Shown piece by piece: positions 51,547 through 59,164 of a DNA stretch of 59,269 nt; the first letter of the stretch is position 1, and every line of letters starts with the position of its first letter. The position numbers were made by a program, and so were the translations under genes. The notes beneath the pieces are model-generated. The model was not told the DNA's origin, ran no database searches, and was given only the letters and a program-made list of their open reading frames with translations. Origin of the DNA: an uncultured Bacteroidota bacterium (lineage in GTDB: Bacteria > Bacteroidota > Bacteroidia > Bacteroidales > P3); NCBI GenBank assembly GCA_902778925.1, contig CACYZN010000010.1, forward strand, positions 1 through 59,269, written 5' to 3'.

Positions 51547-52065
51547 ATGAAAAAGATTGCATTGATCTGCCTTTTTGCCGCAATGACATTCGGCATGGCA
51601 CAGGCCCAGACCCCCGAGAAAACCGAAGTACCCGCCAACGGTCCCAAGATTAGCTTCGCCGAGCTTGAACACCAGTACGGCACCATCGCCAAAGGTGGCA
51701 ACGGCGACTGCGAGTTCACCTTCACCAACCAGGGCAACGAACCCCTGATACTCCAGAACGTGAAAGCCTCGTGCGGCTGCACCACCCCCAGCTACACCCA
51801 GAAGCCCGTCATGCCCGGCGAGACCGGCACCATCAAGGTGCACTACAACACCAACAACGTGGGCGCCTTCTCGAAGACCGTCACCGTCACCAGCAACGCC
51901 GTCGACAACCCGCGCGTGGTGCTGCGCATCAAAGGCAACGTGAAAGCCCCCGACAATGCACAACCCGCCGAGCAGCAGAAAGCCAACCAGCAGGTAGCCC
52001 CCATGCGCCGCGACGACCTGAAGGCCGACCCCCGCTTCGAAGGTCCCCAACCCATTAAGAAATAA
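51547..52065 (+). CDS. DUF1573 exported protein
   Basis: 172-residue exported protein of the DUF1573 family, with a signal peptide (MKKIALICLFAAMTFGMAQA) and an immunoglobulin-like domain carrying the family hallmark VKASCGCTTPSYTQKPVMPGETGTI (about residues 74-98), in which the Cys-Gly-Cys pair may bind metal or form a disulfide. The end is rich in Gln, Ala and Pro, with charged residues. Function is unknown; members are abundant secreted proteins in Bacteroidetes. The aminotransferase starts 8 bp later and probably shares the transcript. Confidence 0.9.
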   Translation: MKKIALICLFAAMTFGMAQAQTPEKTEVPANGPKISFAELEHQYGTIAKGGNGDCEFTFTNQGNEPLILQNVKASCGCTTPSYTQKPVMPGETGTIKVHYNTNNVGAFSKTVTVTSNAVDNPRVVLRIKGNVKAPDNAQPAEQQKANQQVAPMRRDDLKADPRFEGPQPIKK

Positions 52066-52073
52066 GTCCAGCC

Positions 52074-53291
52074 ATGCCCCAGATTTCGAAGAAAGGACAA
52101 GAACTGCCGCAGTCGGCCATACGTAAACTCGTCCCATTTGCCGACGCCGCCAAAGAACGTGGCATCCACGTATACCACCTCAACATCGGCCAGCCCGACA
52201 TCGAGACCCCCAAGGGTGCCCTCAAGGCATTGGCCGAGAACGCCTGCGAACTGCCGCAGTGGAAAGGCGTGCTGGAATACAGCCATTCGGCCGGTATCCC
52301 CAGCTACCGTCGCGCACTGTGCAACTACTACCACCGCCACGGCATCGACGTGACGCCCAACCAGGTGATTGTAACCACCGGCGGTAGCGAGGCCCTGCAG
52401 ATGGCCTTCACCGTCTGCCTCAATCCGGGCGACGAAATCATCATCCCCGAGCCTTACTACACCAATTACAACACCTTCGCCAAGCTCTGCGACGCCAAGA
52501 TTGTCACCATACCGAGCGACATAAAGACAGGCTTTGCCCTGCCCCCCATCGAGGACTTCGAGAAGGCCATCACCCCGCGCACCCGCGCCATCATGATATG
52601 CAACCCCAACAACCCCACCGGCTACCTCTACACCCACGAGGAGCTGCTCAAGGTGGCCGGTCTGGTGAAGAAGTACGACCTGTACCTCTTTGCCGACGAG
52701 GTGTACCGCGAGTTCTGCTACGACGGCCACAAGCACTTCAGCGTCATGCAGCTTGAGGGTCTGGAGCGCAACGTCATACTGTTCGACTCGGTGTCGAAGC
52801 GCTACAGCGCCTGCGGCGCCCGCGTGGGCTGCATGGTGACGCGCAACAGCGAGGTCTACGCCATAGCCATGCGCCTGGCCCAGGCCCGTCTGTCGCCCCC
52901 CAGCTTCGGCCAGATTTTCGCCGAGGCCGCCGTCGACACCCCGCAGGAGTACTTCGACAAGGTGCAGGCCGAATATGTGGCTCGCCGCAACGTGGTGGTC
53001 GAGGGTGTGAACAAGATTCCCGGCTGCTTCTGCCCCATGCCCAAAGGCGCCTTCTACACCGTCATCGACCTGCCTATCGACGATAGCGACAAGTTCTGCC
53101 AGTGGCTGCTGACCGACTTCAGCTACAACGGCGCCACCGTCATGCTGGCCCCCGCCACGGGCTTCTACGAAGACCCCGAGCGTGGTCGCCATCAGGCCCG
53201 CATCACATACTGCATCTGCATCGAAGACCTCAAGAAGGCCATGAAGTGCCTCGAAGAGGCCCTCAAGGTCTACCCCGGCAAGACCAGATAA
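52074..53291 (+). CDS. Pyridoxal-phosphate aminotransferase, class I
   Basis: Cytoplasmic fold-type I aminotransferase of 405 residues, similar to aspartate or aromatic aminotransferases. The PLP lysine is Lys242 in FDSVSKRYSACGARVG; other motifs are TTGGSEALQMAF, the Asn and Pro in ICNPNNPTGYLYT, and the Asp and Tyr in LFADEVYREFCYDG. The substrate cannot be fixed from sequence, but YHLNIGQPDIETP is the usual opening of this subgroup in Bacteroidetes. It follows the DUF1573 gene by 8 bp and precedes a small unknown gene by 4 bp. Confidence 0.93.
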   Translation: MPQISKKGQELPQSAIRKLVPFADAAKERGIHVYHLNIGQPDIETPKGALKALAENACELPQWKGVLEYSHSAGIPSYRRALCNYYHRHGIDVTPNQVIVTTGGSEALQMAFTVCLNPGDEIIIPEPYYTNYNTFAKLCDAKIVTIPSDIKTGFALPPIEDFEKAITPRTRAIMICNPNNPTGYLYTHEELLKVAGLVKKYDLYLFADEVYREFCYDGHKHFSVMQLEGLERNVILFDSVSKRYSACGARVGCMVTRNSEVYAIAMRLAQARLSPPSFGQIFAEAAVDTPQEYFDKVQAEYVARRNVVVEGVNKIPGCFCPMPKGAFYTVIDLPIDDSDKFCQWLLTDFSYNGATVMLAPATGFYEDPERGRHQARITYCICIEDLKKAMKCLEEALKVYPGKTR

Positions 53292-53295
53292 CCCA

Positions 53296-53781
53296 ATGTC
53301 CAGGGAAGAAAAACGCCAACAAGTGATATGCTCCTGCATCGAACAGCAGGAGCATATTGCTAATGTGGCAAAACAAGAGATGGACTCGGCGCAGCAGCAA
53401 AGCAACGACTACGGCGCCAATGTCGACCGCTACGACTCCTACCGCACCAAGATGATGCGCAGCCGCGACATGTATGCCCGGCAGTACAGCAACGCCTTGG
53501 CCGGCATACGCCATCTGCAGGACCTGCTCCGCATGCCACCGCCCGATGTGGTAGAGCACGGTGCCTGCGTCGTCACCGGGAGCCAGCGGTTCCTGCTCTC
53601 GATAGGGGCCGGCAAGTTCAACGTCGCCTCCAAAGGCTCGGTGGCCGGCGTCCCGCTACCGCCCGAGGTGTGGTTCGCCATCAGCGCCCAGACACCCATA
53701 TACATGGCCCTGAAAGGCAAACATGTGGGCGACACCATAGTTTTCAACGGCCAAAGCCAGACTATCAAGGACATATTTTAG
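53296..53781 (+). CDS. Small unknown protein with GreA-like C-terminus
   Basis: 161 residues. The N-terminal 80 residues form a helical, charged stretch (EQQEHIANVAKQEMDSAQQQSNDYG, MMRSRDMYARQYSNALAGIRHLQDLL). The C-terminal half resembles the FKBP-like C-terminal domain of GreA/GreB, ending VGDTIVFNGQSQTIKDIF. This helical-plus-globular layout is like a transcription cleavage factor, but length and N-terminal charge pattern do not match proven Gre factors, so the role is uncertain. It starts 4 bp after the aminotransferase stop and ends the operon. Confidence 0.75.
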   Translation: MSREEKRQQVICSCIEQQEHIANVAKQEMDSAQQQSNDYGANVDRYDSYRTKMMRSRDMYARQYSNALAGIRHLQDLLRMPPPDVVEHGACVVTGSQRFLLSIGAGKFNVASKGSVAGVPLPPEVWFAISAQTPIYMALKGKHVGDTIVFNGQSQTIKDIF

Positions 53782-53880
53782 ACTTTGACGGCAGGGAGAA
53801 AACAGCGTGCCGCTTCCTCAAAGCAGTGTCAACCGGCACCGCAAAGCAATCCCGTCCGAAGCAAAACACACTGAAATACA

Positions 53881-53912
53881 AGGGGCAAAGCATTTATTTA
53901 TACTTTACCCCT
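53881..53912 (+). terminator. Possible terminator before the glycosyltransferase gene
   Basis: AGGGGCAAAG (53881-53890) pairs with CTTTACCCCT (53903-53912) with one mismatch, followed by GTTTATTT. A weak candidate, 100 bp after the previous stop. Confidence 0.45.
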
Positions 53913-53932
53913 GTTTATTTCAATTATTTTCG

Positions 53933-53940
53933 TATCTTTG
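53933..53940 (+). promoter_or_regulatory. -7 promoter box of the glycosyltransferase gene
   Basis: TATCTTTG 26 bp before the ATG at 53967. Confidence 0.65.
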
Positions 53941-53966
53941 CACTCGGAAAAAAAAACACACACGAT

Positions 53967-54692
53967 ATGTCAGATACGCTAGTTATCACCCCCACCTACA
54001 ACGAGAAGGAAAACATCGAAGCCATAATCCGCAAGGTCTTTTCTCTCCCCAAGGAATTCGACATGCTGATTGTCGAAGACAATTCGCCCGACGGCACAGC
54101 CGACATAGTGAAACGGCTGATGCAGGAGTTCCCCAACCGTCTCTTTATTAAGGAGCGCAAAGGCAAACTCGGCCTTGGCACCGCCTACCTCGACGGCATG
54201 CGCTGGGGCAACGAGCATGGCTACGACTATATGATAGAGATGGACGCCGACTTCAGCCACAACCCCGACGACCTGCTGCGCCTCTACGACGCCTGCTCCT
54301 CGGGCAAAGGCGATGTGGTGGTGGGCAGCCGCTACGTGGATGGCAAGGTGTCGGTGGTCAACTGGCCAATGGGACGCCTGCTGATGAGCTATTTCGCCTC
54401 CAAATACGTGAAGATTGTCACCGGCATGAAAGTCTGCGACGCCACCGCCGGCTTTGTATGCTGGAGCCGCCGCGTGCTGGAGAAGATGAAGTTCGACAAG
54501 GTGAAGTTCGTCGGCTACGCCTTCCAGATCGAGATGAAGTACACGGCCACGCGCTTGGGCTTCAAGGTCTACGAAGTGCCCATCATCTTCACCGACCGCG
54601 TCCTCGGCACCTCCAAGATGAGCATGAAGATCTTCAAGGAGGCCTTCTTCGGGGTGTTCAACCTCCGCTTCCGCAACTGGCGGAATTATTGA
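53967..54692 (+). CDS. Polyprenol monophosphomannose synthase-like glycosyltransferase (GT2)
   Basis: GT-A fold transferase of 241 residues that moves a sugar, typically mannose from GDP-mannose, to a polyprenyl phosphate at the membrane. Motifs: LVITPTYNEKENIEAII at the N-terminus, VEDNSPDGT, the catalytic DADFSHNPDDLLRLYDA, and VGSRYVDGKVSVVNWP. No C-terminal membrane segments are present, unlike some homologues, so it acts as a peripheral enzyme. The ATG is set by the promoter just upstream. The GxxExxY unit follows directly after its stop. Confidence 0.92.
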   Translation: MSDTLVITPTYNEKENIEAIIRKVFSLPKEFDMLIVEDNSPDGTADIVKRLMQEFPNRLFIKERKGKLGLGTAYLDGMRWGNEHGYDYMIEMDADFSHNPDDLLRLYDACSSGKGDVVVGSRYVDGKVSVVNWPMGRLLMSYFASKYVKIVTGMKVCDATAGFVCWSRRVLEKMKFDKVKFVGYAFQIEMKYTATRLGFKVYEVPIIFTDRVLGTSKMSMKIFKEAFFGVFNLRFRNWRNY

Positions 54693-54709
54693 TTGTCCGA
54701 AAATCATTA

Positions 54710-54757
54710 GTCTCCTGTTCGCCTCCGGCTCACGAAATCTAGTAAATCTTGTAAATT
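54710..54757 (+). repeat. Left inverted repeat of the GxxExxY unit
   Basis: Starts GTCTCCTGTTCGCC and ends at the base before the GxxExxY ATG. It matches the complement of 55205-55251 over nearly its whole length, with shared blocks GTCTCCTG, GCTCACGA and ATCTTGTA. Confidence 0.75.
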
Positions 54758-55159
54758 ATGCTGGCGCATGAGCTGATGTACAAGTTGATATATGAAGTCA
54801 GAGGCGCAGCAATGGAGGTTTACAACCATTTTGGGCCTGGTCTCTTGGAATCGGTCTACGAGAAGGCAATGGCGCAGGAACTGACTTTGAGGGGACTGAA
54901 TGTTGAGACGCAAGTGCCCGTGGCCATTAATTACAAAGGAGCCACGATAGGAGACGACCTACGACTGGATTTGCTGGTAGCGGGAGAATTGATTGTGGAG
55001 TTGAAATCTGTAGAAGAAATAAAAGATGTGTATTATAAGCAGTTGAGGACATACTTGAAACTGTTGGGGAAAAATGAAGGCTTATTGATAAACTTCGGAG
55101 AATATGATTTAAAGAAAGGAATGAGAAGAGTGACAGTAAACGAATACAGAAAATATTGA
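54758..55159 (+). CDS. GxxExxY protein (PD-(D/E)xK nuclease-like)
   Basis: 133 residues of the GxxExxY family, related to PD-(D/E)xK nucleases. The name motif is GLLESVY (residues 29-35), and the nuclease-type residues are in LRLDLLVAGELIVELKS (Asp, Glu-x-Lys, about residues 68-86). Codon use is AT-richer than the neighbours. The ATG lies immediately after a 48-bp repeat, and a related inverted copy follows the stop by 45 bp, so the gene sits inside a compact bounded unit of about 540 bp. It separates a glycosyltransferase from an S9 peptidase and seems foreign. Cellular function of the family is unknown. Confidence 0.9.
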   Translation: MLAHELMYKLIYEVRGAAMEVYNHFGPGLLESVYEKAMAQELTLRGLNVETQVPVAINYKGATIGDDLRLDLLVAGELIVELKSVEEIKDVYYKQLRTYLKLLGKNEGLLINFGEYDLKKGMRRVTVNEYRKY

Positions 55160-55204
55160 TAACGGAAAACAACCTGCGTAGCCGCGCGAGCGAAGCGATG
55201 CGCG

Positions 55205-55251
55205 AAATCTACAAGATCCGCAAGATCTCGTGAGCGCAGCGAGCAGGAGAC
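55205..55251 (-). repeat. Right inverted repeat of the GxxExxY unit
   Basis: Starts AAATCTACAAGATC and ends GCAGGAGAC; inverse of 54710-54757 with a few mismatches. A similar sequence occurs alone at 27616-27662. No target duplication was seen outside the two ends. Confidence 0.75.
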
Positions 55252-55297
55252 AGGAGAATAGATAAAGTTTAACAGAGAAATTAAGATATACAGAAAT

Positions 55298-57322
55298 ATG
55301 AGAAAGTTTCTACTGACCCTGGCGGCGGTGACATGTGCCGCCACGATGATGGCGCAGGACAAGCTCCTGCAGTGGGACCAGCTGATGGACCGCAGCCTCT
55401 ACCCCCAGCGCGAGATGATGAGCTTCATCTTCGCCCCCGACGGCAAGACTGTCACTTACTACAAGGGTGGCGAAGTCTACGGCTTCGACGGCAAGAAAGA
55501 GTTCAAGCTCACCGAGGCCCAGCAGGATTGGCGCAAGCCGCAGAACCACGACCCCAAGCGTGAGGAACGCGTCGAACTGAAAGAGGGCGACCTTTACGTC
55601 GACGGCCACCTGGTGGAGCGCGGCGATGGCTACAACATCGTCCTCGGCGAGAGCGTGCACCGCAACGAGTTCGGCATCAACGGCGGCCTCTTCTGGTCGC
55701 CCAAGGCCAGCCGTCTGGCCTTCTACCGTATGGACCAGAGCATGGTGGTGGACTATCCCCTCGTGAACACCAAGGCCCGCGAGGCCGAGGTGCGCAACAT
55801 CAAGTACCCTATGGCCGGCATGAAGAGCCACGAGGTGACGGTAGGCGTATGGGACTGCGCTTCGCAGAAGCTCGTCTACCTCAACACAGCCCGCGACACC
55901 ACCGTCCACGAGCGCGAGATGTACCTCACCAACATCGCCTGGAGTCCCGACGAGAAGTTTATCTATATCGCCAAGGTGAACCGCGAGCAGAACCACATGT
56001 GGCTCGAGCAGTACGACGCGGCTACGGGCGCTTTCATAAAGGTGCTCTTCGAGGAGACTAACGCTCGCTATGTGGAGCCTTGCGAGCCGATGATTTTCAC
56101 TCCTAAGGGCGACCAATTCCTGTGGTATTCGATGCGCGACGGCTACAAGCACCTTTACCTATACAATATTGATGGCACGCTGGTGAAACAGGTAACCACG
56201 GGCGAATATGAGGTCGAGGGCTTCATCCAGTTCGACAAGAAAGGTGAAAATATCTTCATCTATGCCAACAAGGGCAACCTTGCCGGCCGAGACGCCTACC
56301 GTGTGAACCTGAAGAGCGGCGAGATGTGGTGCATCACCAGACCTAAAGTCAAAGCAACGAAAGTCAAGCATGTTGGTGGCACTCATAGCGTGGTGCTCAA
56401 CGAGGATGGCACCCGCATGGTGGACGTGTTCTCTTCGGTTCAAGTGCCTGCAGGAGCCGTCTACCGCACTATCGACTATCAGAAGGAGGGTTATGTGAAG
56501 GCAGAAAGCACACGTCTCTACGATGCCGAGAACCCCCTCAAGGACTACGCCATGCCCCGCGTGAAACTCGGCACCATCAAGGCTGCCGACGGCAAGACGG
56601 ACCTCTACTACCGCCTTATCACCCCTCCCAATATGGAGCCTGGCAAGAAATATCCCACGCTGGTGTATGTCTATGGCGGCCCGCACTCGCAGCTTGTTAC
56701 CGACAGTTGGCTGGGCGGCGGCAACCTCTACTTCATGTTCCTCGCCCAGCAAGGCTATGTGGTCTTCACCGTCGATAACCGCGGCACCGACAACCGTGGC
56801 TTCGAGTTCGAAAGCTGCACCCACCGCCACCTCGGCGAGATAGAGATGGCCGACCAGATGGAGGGCGTCAAGTTCCTGAAGAGCCTGCCTTACGTGGACG
56901 AAAACCGCATGGGCGTGGAAGGCTGGAGCTTCGGTGGATTCATGACCATCACCATGAAGCTGGCACACCCCGAGGTGTTCAAGGTGGGTTGCGCCGGCGG
57001 CCCGGTCATTGACTGGAAGTGGTACGAGATTATGTACGGCGAGCGCTATATGGACACCCCGCAGGAGAACCCGGAGGGCTACGAGGCCACCTCGCTCCTG
57101 AACAAGGCCAAGGATCTCGAAGGCCGACTGCTGGTCATCCACGGCGCCGAGGACAACACGGTGGTATGGCAACACTCGCTGGAGTTCATAGAGCGTTGCA
57201 TCAACAACTACAAGCAGGTCGACTATTTCGTCTACCCCCACCACGAGCACAACGTGCTGGGCCGCGAGCGCCTGCACCTGTACCAGAAGATGTTCCAATA
57301 CTACGAAGACCACCTGAAATAG
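55298..57322 (+). CDS. S9 family (DPP IV-like) serine peptidase
   Basis: Exported prolyl-oligopeptidase-family enzyme of 674 residues. A signal peptide (MRKFLLTLAAVTCAATMMAQ) is followed by an N-terminal beta-propeller (about residues 30-440) and an alpha/beta hydrolase domain. The catalytic triad is Ser544 (EGWSFGGF), Asp619 (HGAEDNTV) and His651 (PHHEHNV). The propeller Glu pair that binds the free N-terminus in DPP IV is not obvious, though RHLGEIEMADQ in the hydrolase domain is typical. It likely releases dipeptides or short peptides in the periplasm, fitting the peptidase-rich setting. A hairpin follows at 57341. Confidence 0.93.
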   Translation: MRKFLLTLAAVTCAATMMAQDKLLQWDQLMDRSLYPQREMMSFIFAPDGKTVTYYKGGEVYGFDGKKEFKLTEAQQDWRKPQNHDPKREERVELKEGDLYVDGHLVERGDGYNIVLGESVHRNEFGINGGLFWSPKASRLAFYRMDQSMVVDYPLVNTKAREAEVRNIKYPMAGMKSHEVTVGVWDCASQKLVYLNTARDTTVHEREMYLTNIAWSPDEKFIYIAKVNREQNHMWLEQYDAATGAFIKVLFEETNARYVEPCEPMIFTPKGDQFLWYSMRDGYKHLYLYNIDGTLVKQVTTGEYEVEGFIQFDKKGENIFIYANKGNLAGRDAYRVNLKSGEMWCITRPKVKATKVKHVGGTHSVVLNEDGTRMVDVFSSVQVPAGAVYRTIDYQKEGYVKAESTRLYDAENPLKDYAMPRVKLGTIKAADGKTDLYYRLITPPNMEPGKKYPTLVYVYGGPHSQLVTDSWLGGGNLYFMFLAQQGYVVFTVDNRGTDNRGFEFESCTHRHLGEIEMADQMEGVKFLKSLPYVDENRMGVEGWSFGGFMTITMKLAHPEVFKVGCAGGPVIDWKWYEIMYGERYMDTPQENPEGYEATSLLNKAKDLEGRLLVIHGAEDNTVVWQHSLEFIERCINNYKQVDYFVYPHHEHNVLGRERLHLYQKMFQYYEDHLK

Positions 57323-57340
57323 GGTCTGCCTATAGCAAGC

Positions 57341-57372
57341 GCGAGGGCCATGCCGAACGGCATGGCCCTCGC
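57341..57372. terminator. Strong hairpin between the S9 peptidase and thioesterase genes
   Basis: Perfect 14-bp stem GCGAGGGCCATGCC (57341-57354) with 57359-57372 and a GAAC loop. T-tracts are short, so it may act as a terminator for both convergent genes. Confidence 0.7.
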
Positions 57373-57389
57373 GTCTCATTACGGTACAA

Positions 57390-57791
57390 CTACAGGCTTT
57401 TTACTGCAGCATACAACTCGGGGAAGCGTTTCTCAAGCGATACTGGGCGTCCCTGTTCCAGAAAACAGTGGGTGCTGGTGGCGGTACATACGGTGTGGCC
57501 GCCACAAGTCATGGTGTATGCAAAGACTATCTTCAGCGGCGTAGTCTCCTGCACCCGCACCGAGACCTCGACTATGTCCTTGAAGGTGGTGGAGTGGCGG
57601 TAGCGGCACTCGACAGCCACCACCGGAGAGACCACCCCTTCGGCCTCCATACGGTCGAAGCCATAACCTATCTGATCCATCCAGTCGACCCTCGCTTCTT
57701 CCATAAAGCGAATATAGTTGCTGTGATGCGTGATACCCATGCGGTCGCACTCGTAGTACTTCACCTCGTGGCGGTAGGGTTTTATCTCCAT
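57390..57791 (-). CDS. Acyl-CoA thioesterase of the YbgC/FadM (4HBT) family
   Basis: Hot-dog-fold thioesterase of 133 residues. The opening YYECDRMGITHHSNYIRFMEEARVDWMD carries the family motif in which the Asp and the following Gly-x-x-x-His-x-x-Tyr residues form the active site. Length and pattern match single-domain acyl-CoA thioesterases; substrate chain length is unknown. It lies on the minus strand, 115 bp downstream of ferritin with a terminator between, so it is probably transcribed on its own. Confidence 0.92.
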   Translation of the reverse strand: MEIKPYRHEVKYYECDRMGITHHSNYIRFMEEARVDWMDQIGYGFDRMEAEGVVSPVVAVECRYRHSTTFKDIVEVSVRVQETTPLKIVFAYTMTCGGHTVCTATSTHCFLEQGRPVSLEKRFPELYAAVKSL

Positions 57792-57846
57792 AATCGGTCG
57801 TTTTGTGACATTAACGTCATCCAGCAGCGTTTATTGTCCACCGACA

Positions 57847-57882
57847 AATGAGGCCGAGCAACGATTGTTGCCCGGCCTCATT
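57847..57882 (-). terminator. Terminator after ferritin
   Basis: AATGAGGCCG(A)GCAAC (57847-57862) pairs with 57867-57882 with one mismatch and a GATT loop. On the minus strand it follows the ferritin stop by 23 bp and ends with TTTG. Confidence 0.75.
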
Positions 57883-57905
57883 ATAATCAAAATATAACAG
57901 CGGCT

Positions 57906-58421
57906 TCAGTCGAGCACCAGGCTGGGGGCGTTGTAGACGCGGGCGGCGAGTTCCTGGTTGAGCATGTAGAGGCTCTTGGGGTCGCTGCCGAACAGCTCCA
58001 TCTTGGTGATCATGTCACGGGCGTTGGTCTCCTCCTCACCCTGCTCCTTGACGAACCAGTCGAGGAACTGCATGGTGCGGAAGTCCTTCACCTTGTAGGC
58101 AGCGTCATAGATGGTGTGGATGCTGGCGGTGACATACTCCTCGTGCTCCAGGCCGGCCTTCAGCACATCCATGTCTTTCTTGTACTTCTTGTCGGGCTTG
58201 GCGATGGCGTTCAGCACGATGGGGCAGTCGTTGTTCTGCATGTACTTATAGATGAGCATGGCATGGTCGCGCTCCTCCATGGCCTGGATCATGTACCAGT
58301 TGGCGAAGCCGGCGAGGCCGCGCTTGTCGAAGTAGTTGTTCATGTCGAGATACAGGTAGCCGCTGTAGAGCTCTTTATTGATCTGCTCGTTGAGCAGGTC
58401 GGAAACTTTCTTGTTAAGCAT
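57906..58421 (-). CDS. ftnA: Ferritin
   Basis: Iron-storage protein of 171 residues that oxidises and stores iron in a 24-subunit shell. The ferroxidase ligands are in NEQINKELYSGYLY (Glu18), AMEERDHAMLIYKYM (Glu and His) and KEQGEEETNARD (Glu). The spacing matches bacterial FtnA with no haem methionine. A terminator follows it. The upstream 130 bp before rubredoxin contains the 8-bp-unit palindrome copy 2 and no clear promoter box, so ferritin may be transcribed from the rubredoxin promoter. Confidence 0.95.
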   Translation of the reverse strand: MLNKKVSDLLNEQINKELYSGYLYLDMNNYFDKRGLAGFANWYMIQAMEERDHAMLIYKYMQNNDCPIVLNAIAKPDKKYKKDMDVLKAGLEHEEYVTASIHTIYDAAYKVKDFRTMQFLDWFVKEQGEEETNARDMITKMELFGSDPKSLYMLNQELAARVYNAPSLVLD

Positions 58422-58439
58422 AACTTTTATTTTAAATTG

Positions 58440-58544
58440 TGTTATTGTGTTATCGTGCTATTGCGTTAGTGTTGGTGCATCACTATGTTGGTTTTTGACG
58501 ATGTCAATCACTAACACATTAACGCATTAACAAATTAACGCATT
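58440..58544 (-). repeat. 8-bp-unit palindrome, copy 2 (upstream of ferritin)
   Basis: Left units TGTTATTG, TGTTATCG, TGCTATTG, CGTTAGTG (58440-58471), a 37-bp spacer and inverse units CACTAACA, CATTAACG, CATTAACA, AATTAACG, CATT (58509-58544). Same unit alphabet as the palindrome at 38448-38532. It lies between the rubredoxin stop and the ferritin start, both on the minus strand. Confidence 0.82.
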
Positions 58545-58550
58545 CTACTA

Positions 58551-58709
58551 TTATTGTTTCTCGAAATGAGTCTTGTCGACCGAGCAGAGGGGGCATACCC
58601 AGTCGGCGGGCAGATCCTCGAACTTGGTGCCGGGAGCGATGCCGTTGTCGGGGTCGCCTTTCGCGGGGTCATACTCATACCCGCAGACGTTGCAAACATA
58701 CTTTTCCAT
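58551..58709 (-). CDS. Rubredoxin
   Basis: 52-residue electron carrier with one iron bound by four cysteines: [18 protein letters not shown] begins with CxxCG and the second pair is in [10 protein letters not shown]. This is the usual rubredoxin length. It is preceded by a good promoter (58744-58774), and ferritin follows after 130 bp. A rubredoxin beside ferritin, with a rubrerythrin elsewhere in the window, suggests oxidative-stress and iron handling genes grouped together. The gene is short and easily missed. Confidence 0.95.
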   Translation of the reverse strand: MEKYVCNVCGYEYDPAKGDPDNGIAPGTKFEDLPADWVCPLCSVDKTHFEKQ

Positions 58710-58743
58710 AATGGTTATTGTTTTTAGGTTAATATTTCGACTG

Positions 58744-58774
58744 CAAAGATACGACTATTTTCTTATATGGCAAA
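58744..58774 (-). promoter_or_regulatory. Promoter of rubredoxin (and possibly ferritin)
   Basis: Minus-strand -7 box TATCTTTG at 58744-58751 and TTTG at 58771-58774 with the ideal 19-nt spacer. The rubredoxin ATG lies 34 bp downstream. Confidence 0.8.
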
Positions 58775-58920
58775 AATATTTTGCGAAAGACTTTGCCGAT
58801 GAGCAGCGAACGGCCGACAGGTTCCTTTCTTCACTCCTTCTTCATGGCTTCTATGTGCCTTCTTTGCAGCCATATCAAATACACTGGAAATCTTTATATC
58901 CAAAGATGTCTAAATATCTA

Positions 58921-58962
58921 TAAAAAATCATGCTCATGATTATGTATGAATCACGAGCATGA
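58921..58962 (-). terminator. Terminator of the thioredoxin gene run
   Basis: TCATGCTCATGATT (58928-58941) pairs with 58949-58962 (one mismatch, 7-nt loop); on the minus strand it is followed by six T. It ends transcription from the thioredoxin and small-protein genes. The stretch 58710-59039 holds only this and the rubredoxin promoter, apart from a possible sorting-domain-like remnant. Confidence 0.8.
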
Positions 58963-59039
58963 GTTATAAATATGCGTTTTAAAGTGTGGCTATTTTATCA
59001 CCACCGTTTTCCGTGCCGGATGGTCGCCGACCTTGACCA

Positions 59040-59144
59040 TTAATTGCATTTTCCATCGGGGTTGCAGACCTTCGAGGCAGACCGGTCGAGCAGCATCGCA
59101 CCCAAGGCGAGGACGGCGAGGGATTTGATGATGTGATGTTGCAT
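59040..59144 (-). CDS. Possible 34-residue small protein
   Basis: An ATG at 59144 gives a 34-residue frame with a hydrophobic stretch (IIKSLAVLALGAMLLD) and an end with two cysteines (VCNPDGKCN). It could be a small secreted or membrane peptide coupled to the thioredoxin upstream (20-bp gap). In a different frame the same DNA reads PVCLEGLQP and then MVKVGDHPARKTVVIK before a stop, which resembles the end of a T9SS sorting domain, so this stretch may instead be a gene remnant. I cannot decide between the two. Confidence 0.4.
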   Translation of the reverse strand: MQHHIIKSLAVLALGAMLLDRSASKVCNPDGKCN

Positions 59145-59164
59145 ATTGGATGTGTTTTTGATTG

